Source: Saccharicrinis sp041595375
Lineage (GTDB): Bacteria > Bacteroidota > Bacteroidia > Bacteroidales > Marinilabiliaceae
Direction of reading: 5' to 3'
Length of the DNA: 5,635 bases
Assembly: GCA_041595375.1 (NCBI GenBank)
Contig: JBFHKL010000268.1
Location: 1-5,635, forward strand
In this document: positions 5,525 to 5,635 of the stretch, piece by piece
Layout of the letters: the number at the start of each line of letters is the position of its first letter
Position numbering within the stretch: position 1 is the stretch's first letter
Position numbers and translations under genes: made by a program
Notes under the pieces: model-generated
Told to the model about the DNA's origin: nothing
Seen by the model: only the letters and a program-made list of their open reading frames with translations
Databases searched by the model: none

Positions 5525-5635
5525 ATGAAAAAACAATTTATGAGTTCAGATATGTTTAACGATTTACTTGAAAGTACTAAACAAGCCGTTTCTATTAGCA
5601 AAAATGACATGCCAGCTTTGTATTATAAGGGACAT
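5525..5635 (+). CDS. N-terminal part of a probable HTH antitoxin/transcriptional regulator (partial)
   Basis: The ATG at 5525 has a perfect AAGGAG (5511-5516) with eight-base spacing, and the frame stays open for 37 codons to the window end. The start reads MKKQFMSSDMFNDLLESTKQ and continues AVSISKNDMPALYYKGH. 'MFxxLLESxKQA' followed by a short charged link resembles the N-terminus of HigA/NadS-type antitoxins, where it precedes a Xre-type helix-turn-helix domain. That domain would lie outside the window, so the call is provisional. The position right behind a toxin-like tail supports it; the coding start itself is well supported. Confidence 0.5.
   Translation, partial: MKKQFMSSDMFNDLLESTKQAVSISKNDMPALYYKGH

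Overview
The window is AT-rich bacterial DNA holding five complete protein genes, two genes cut by the window ends, and a probable gene remnant. No RNA gene, CRISPR array or insertion sequence is visible. The lineage is uncertain. An exported protein with ankyrin repeats between SH3-like ends, closing on a GEWPW...GWV motif, resembles proteins I associate with Spirochaetes (Treponema and relatives). That is an inference from gene style, not proof.

Layout. Bases 1-99 are the C-terminal tail of a plus-strand gene that looks like an extended short-chain dehydrogenase/NAD-dependent epimerase. It converges on a minus-strand gene (141-1688) for the exported SH3/ankyrin protein, whose best start is a TTG behind a strong Shine-Dalgarno site. 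A divergent promoter region (about 1689-1880) separates it from a compact plus-strand cluster. The cluster holds a UPF0303/haem-degrading-domain protein (1881-2348), a Gfo/Idh/MocA oxidoreductase whose ATG directly follows the preceding stop codon (2349-3515), and a small exported protein with a conserved-looking His-rich core (3521-3916). A nested stem-loop lies in the leader just before the first ribosome binding site of this cluster.

After an 84-base gap with a near-consensus promoter and an overlapping palindrome comes a membrane-anchored alpha/beta hydrolase (4001-5470). Its catalytic Ser/Asp/His layout matches the platelet-activating-factor acetylhydrolase family. Immediately behind it lies a short coding tail resembling the end of a RelE-type toxin, then the start of what may be its antitoxin gene (5525 to the window end). 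The toxin body is absent, which suggests a recombination or insertion junction.

How the genes relate. The UPF0303 and oxidoreductase genes are very probably co-transcribed and translationally coupled, perhaps acting together on a sugar- or cyclitol-type substrate. The small exported protein is close enough to belong to the same transcript. The hydrolase appears to be a separate unit with its own promoter. The ends (SDR tail, toxin-antitoxin remnant) and the mix of unrelated one- to three-gene units suggest an accessory region. Nothing here amounts to a clearly new multi-gene defence or metabolic system. The best leads are the three-gene cluster with its structured leader, and the broken toxin-antitoxin junction.
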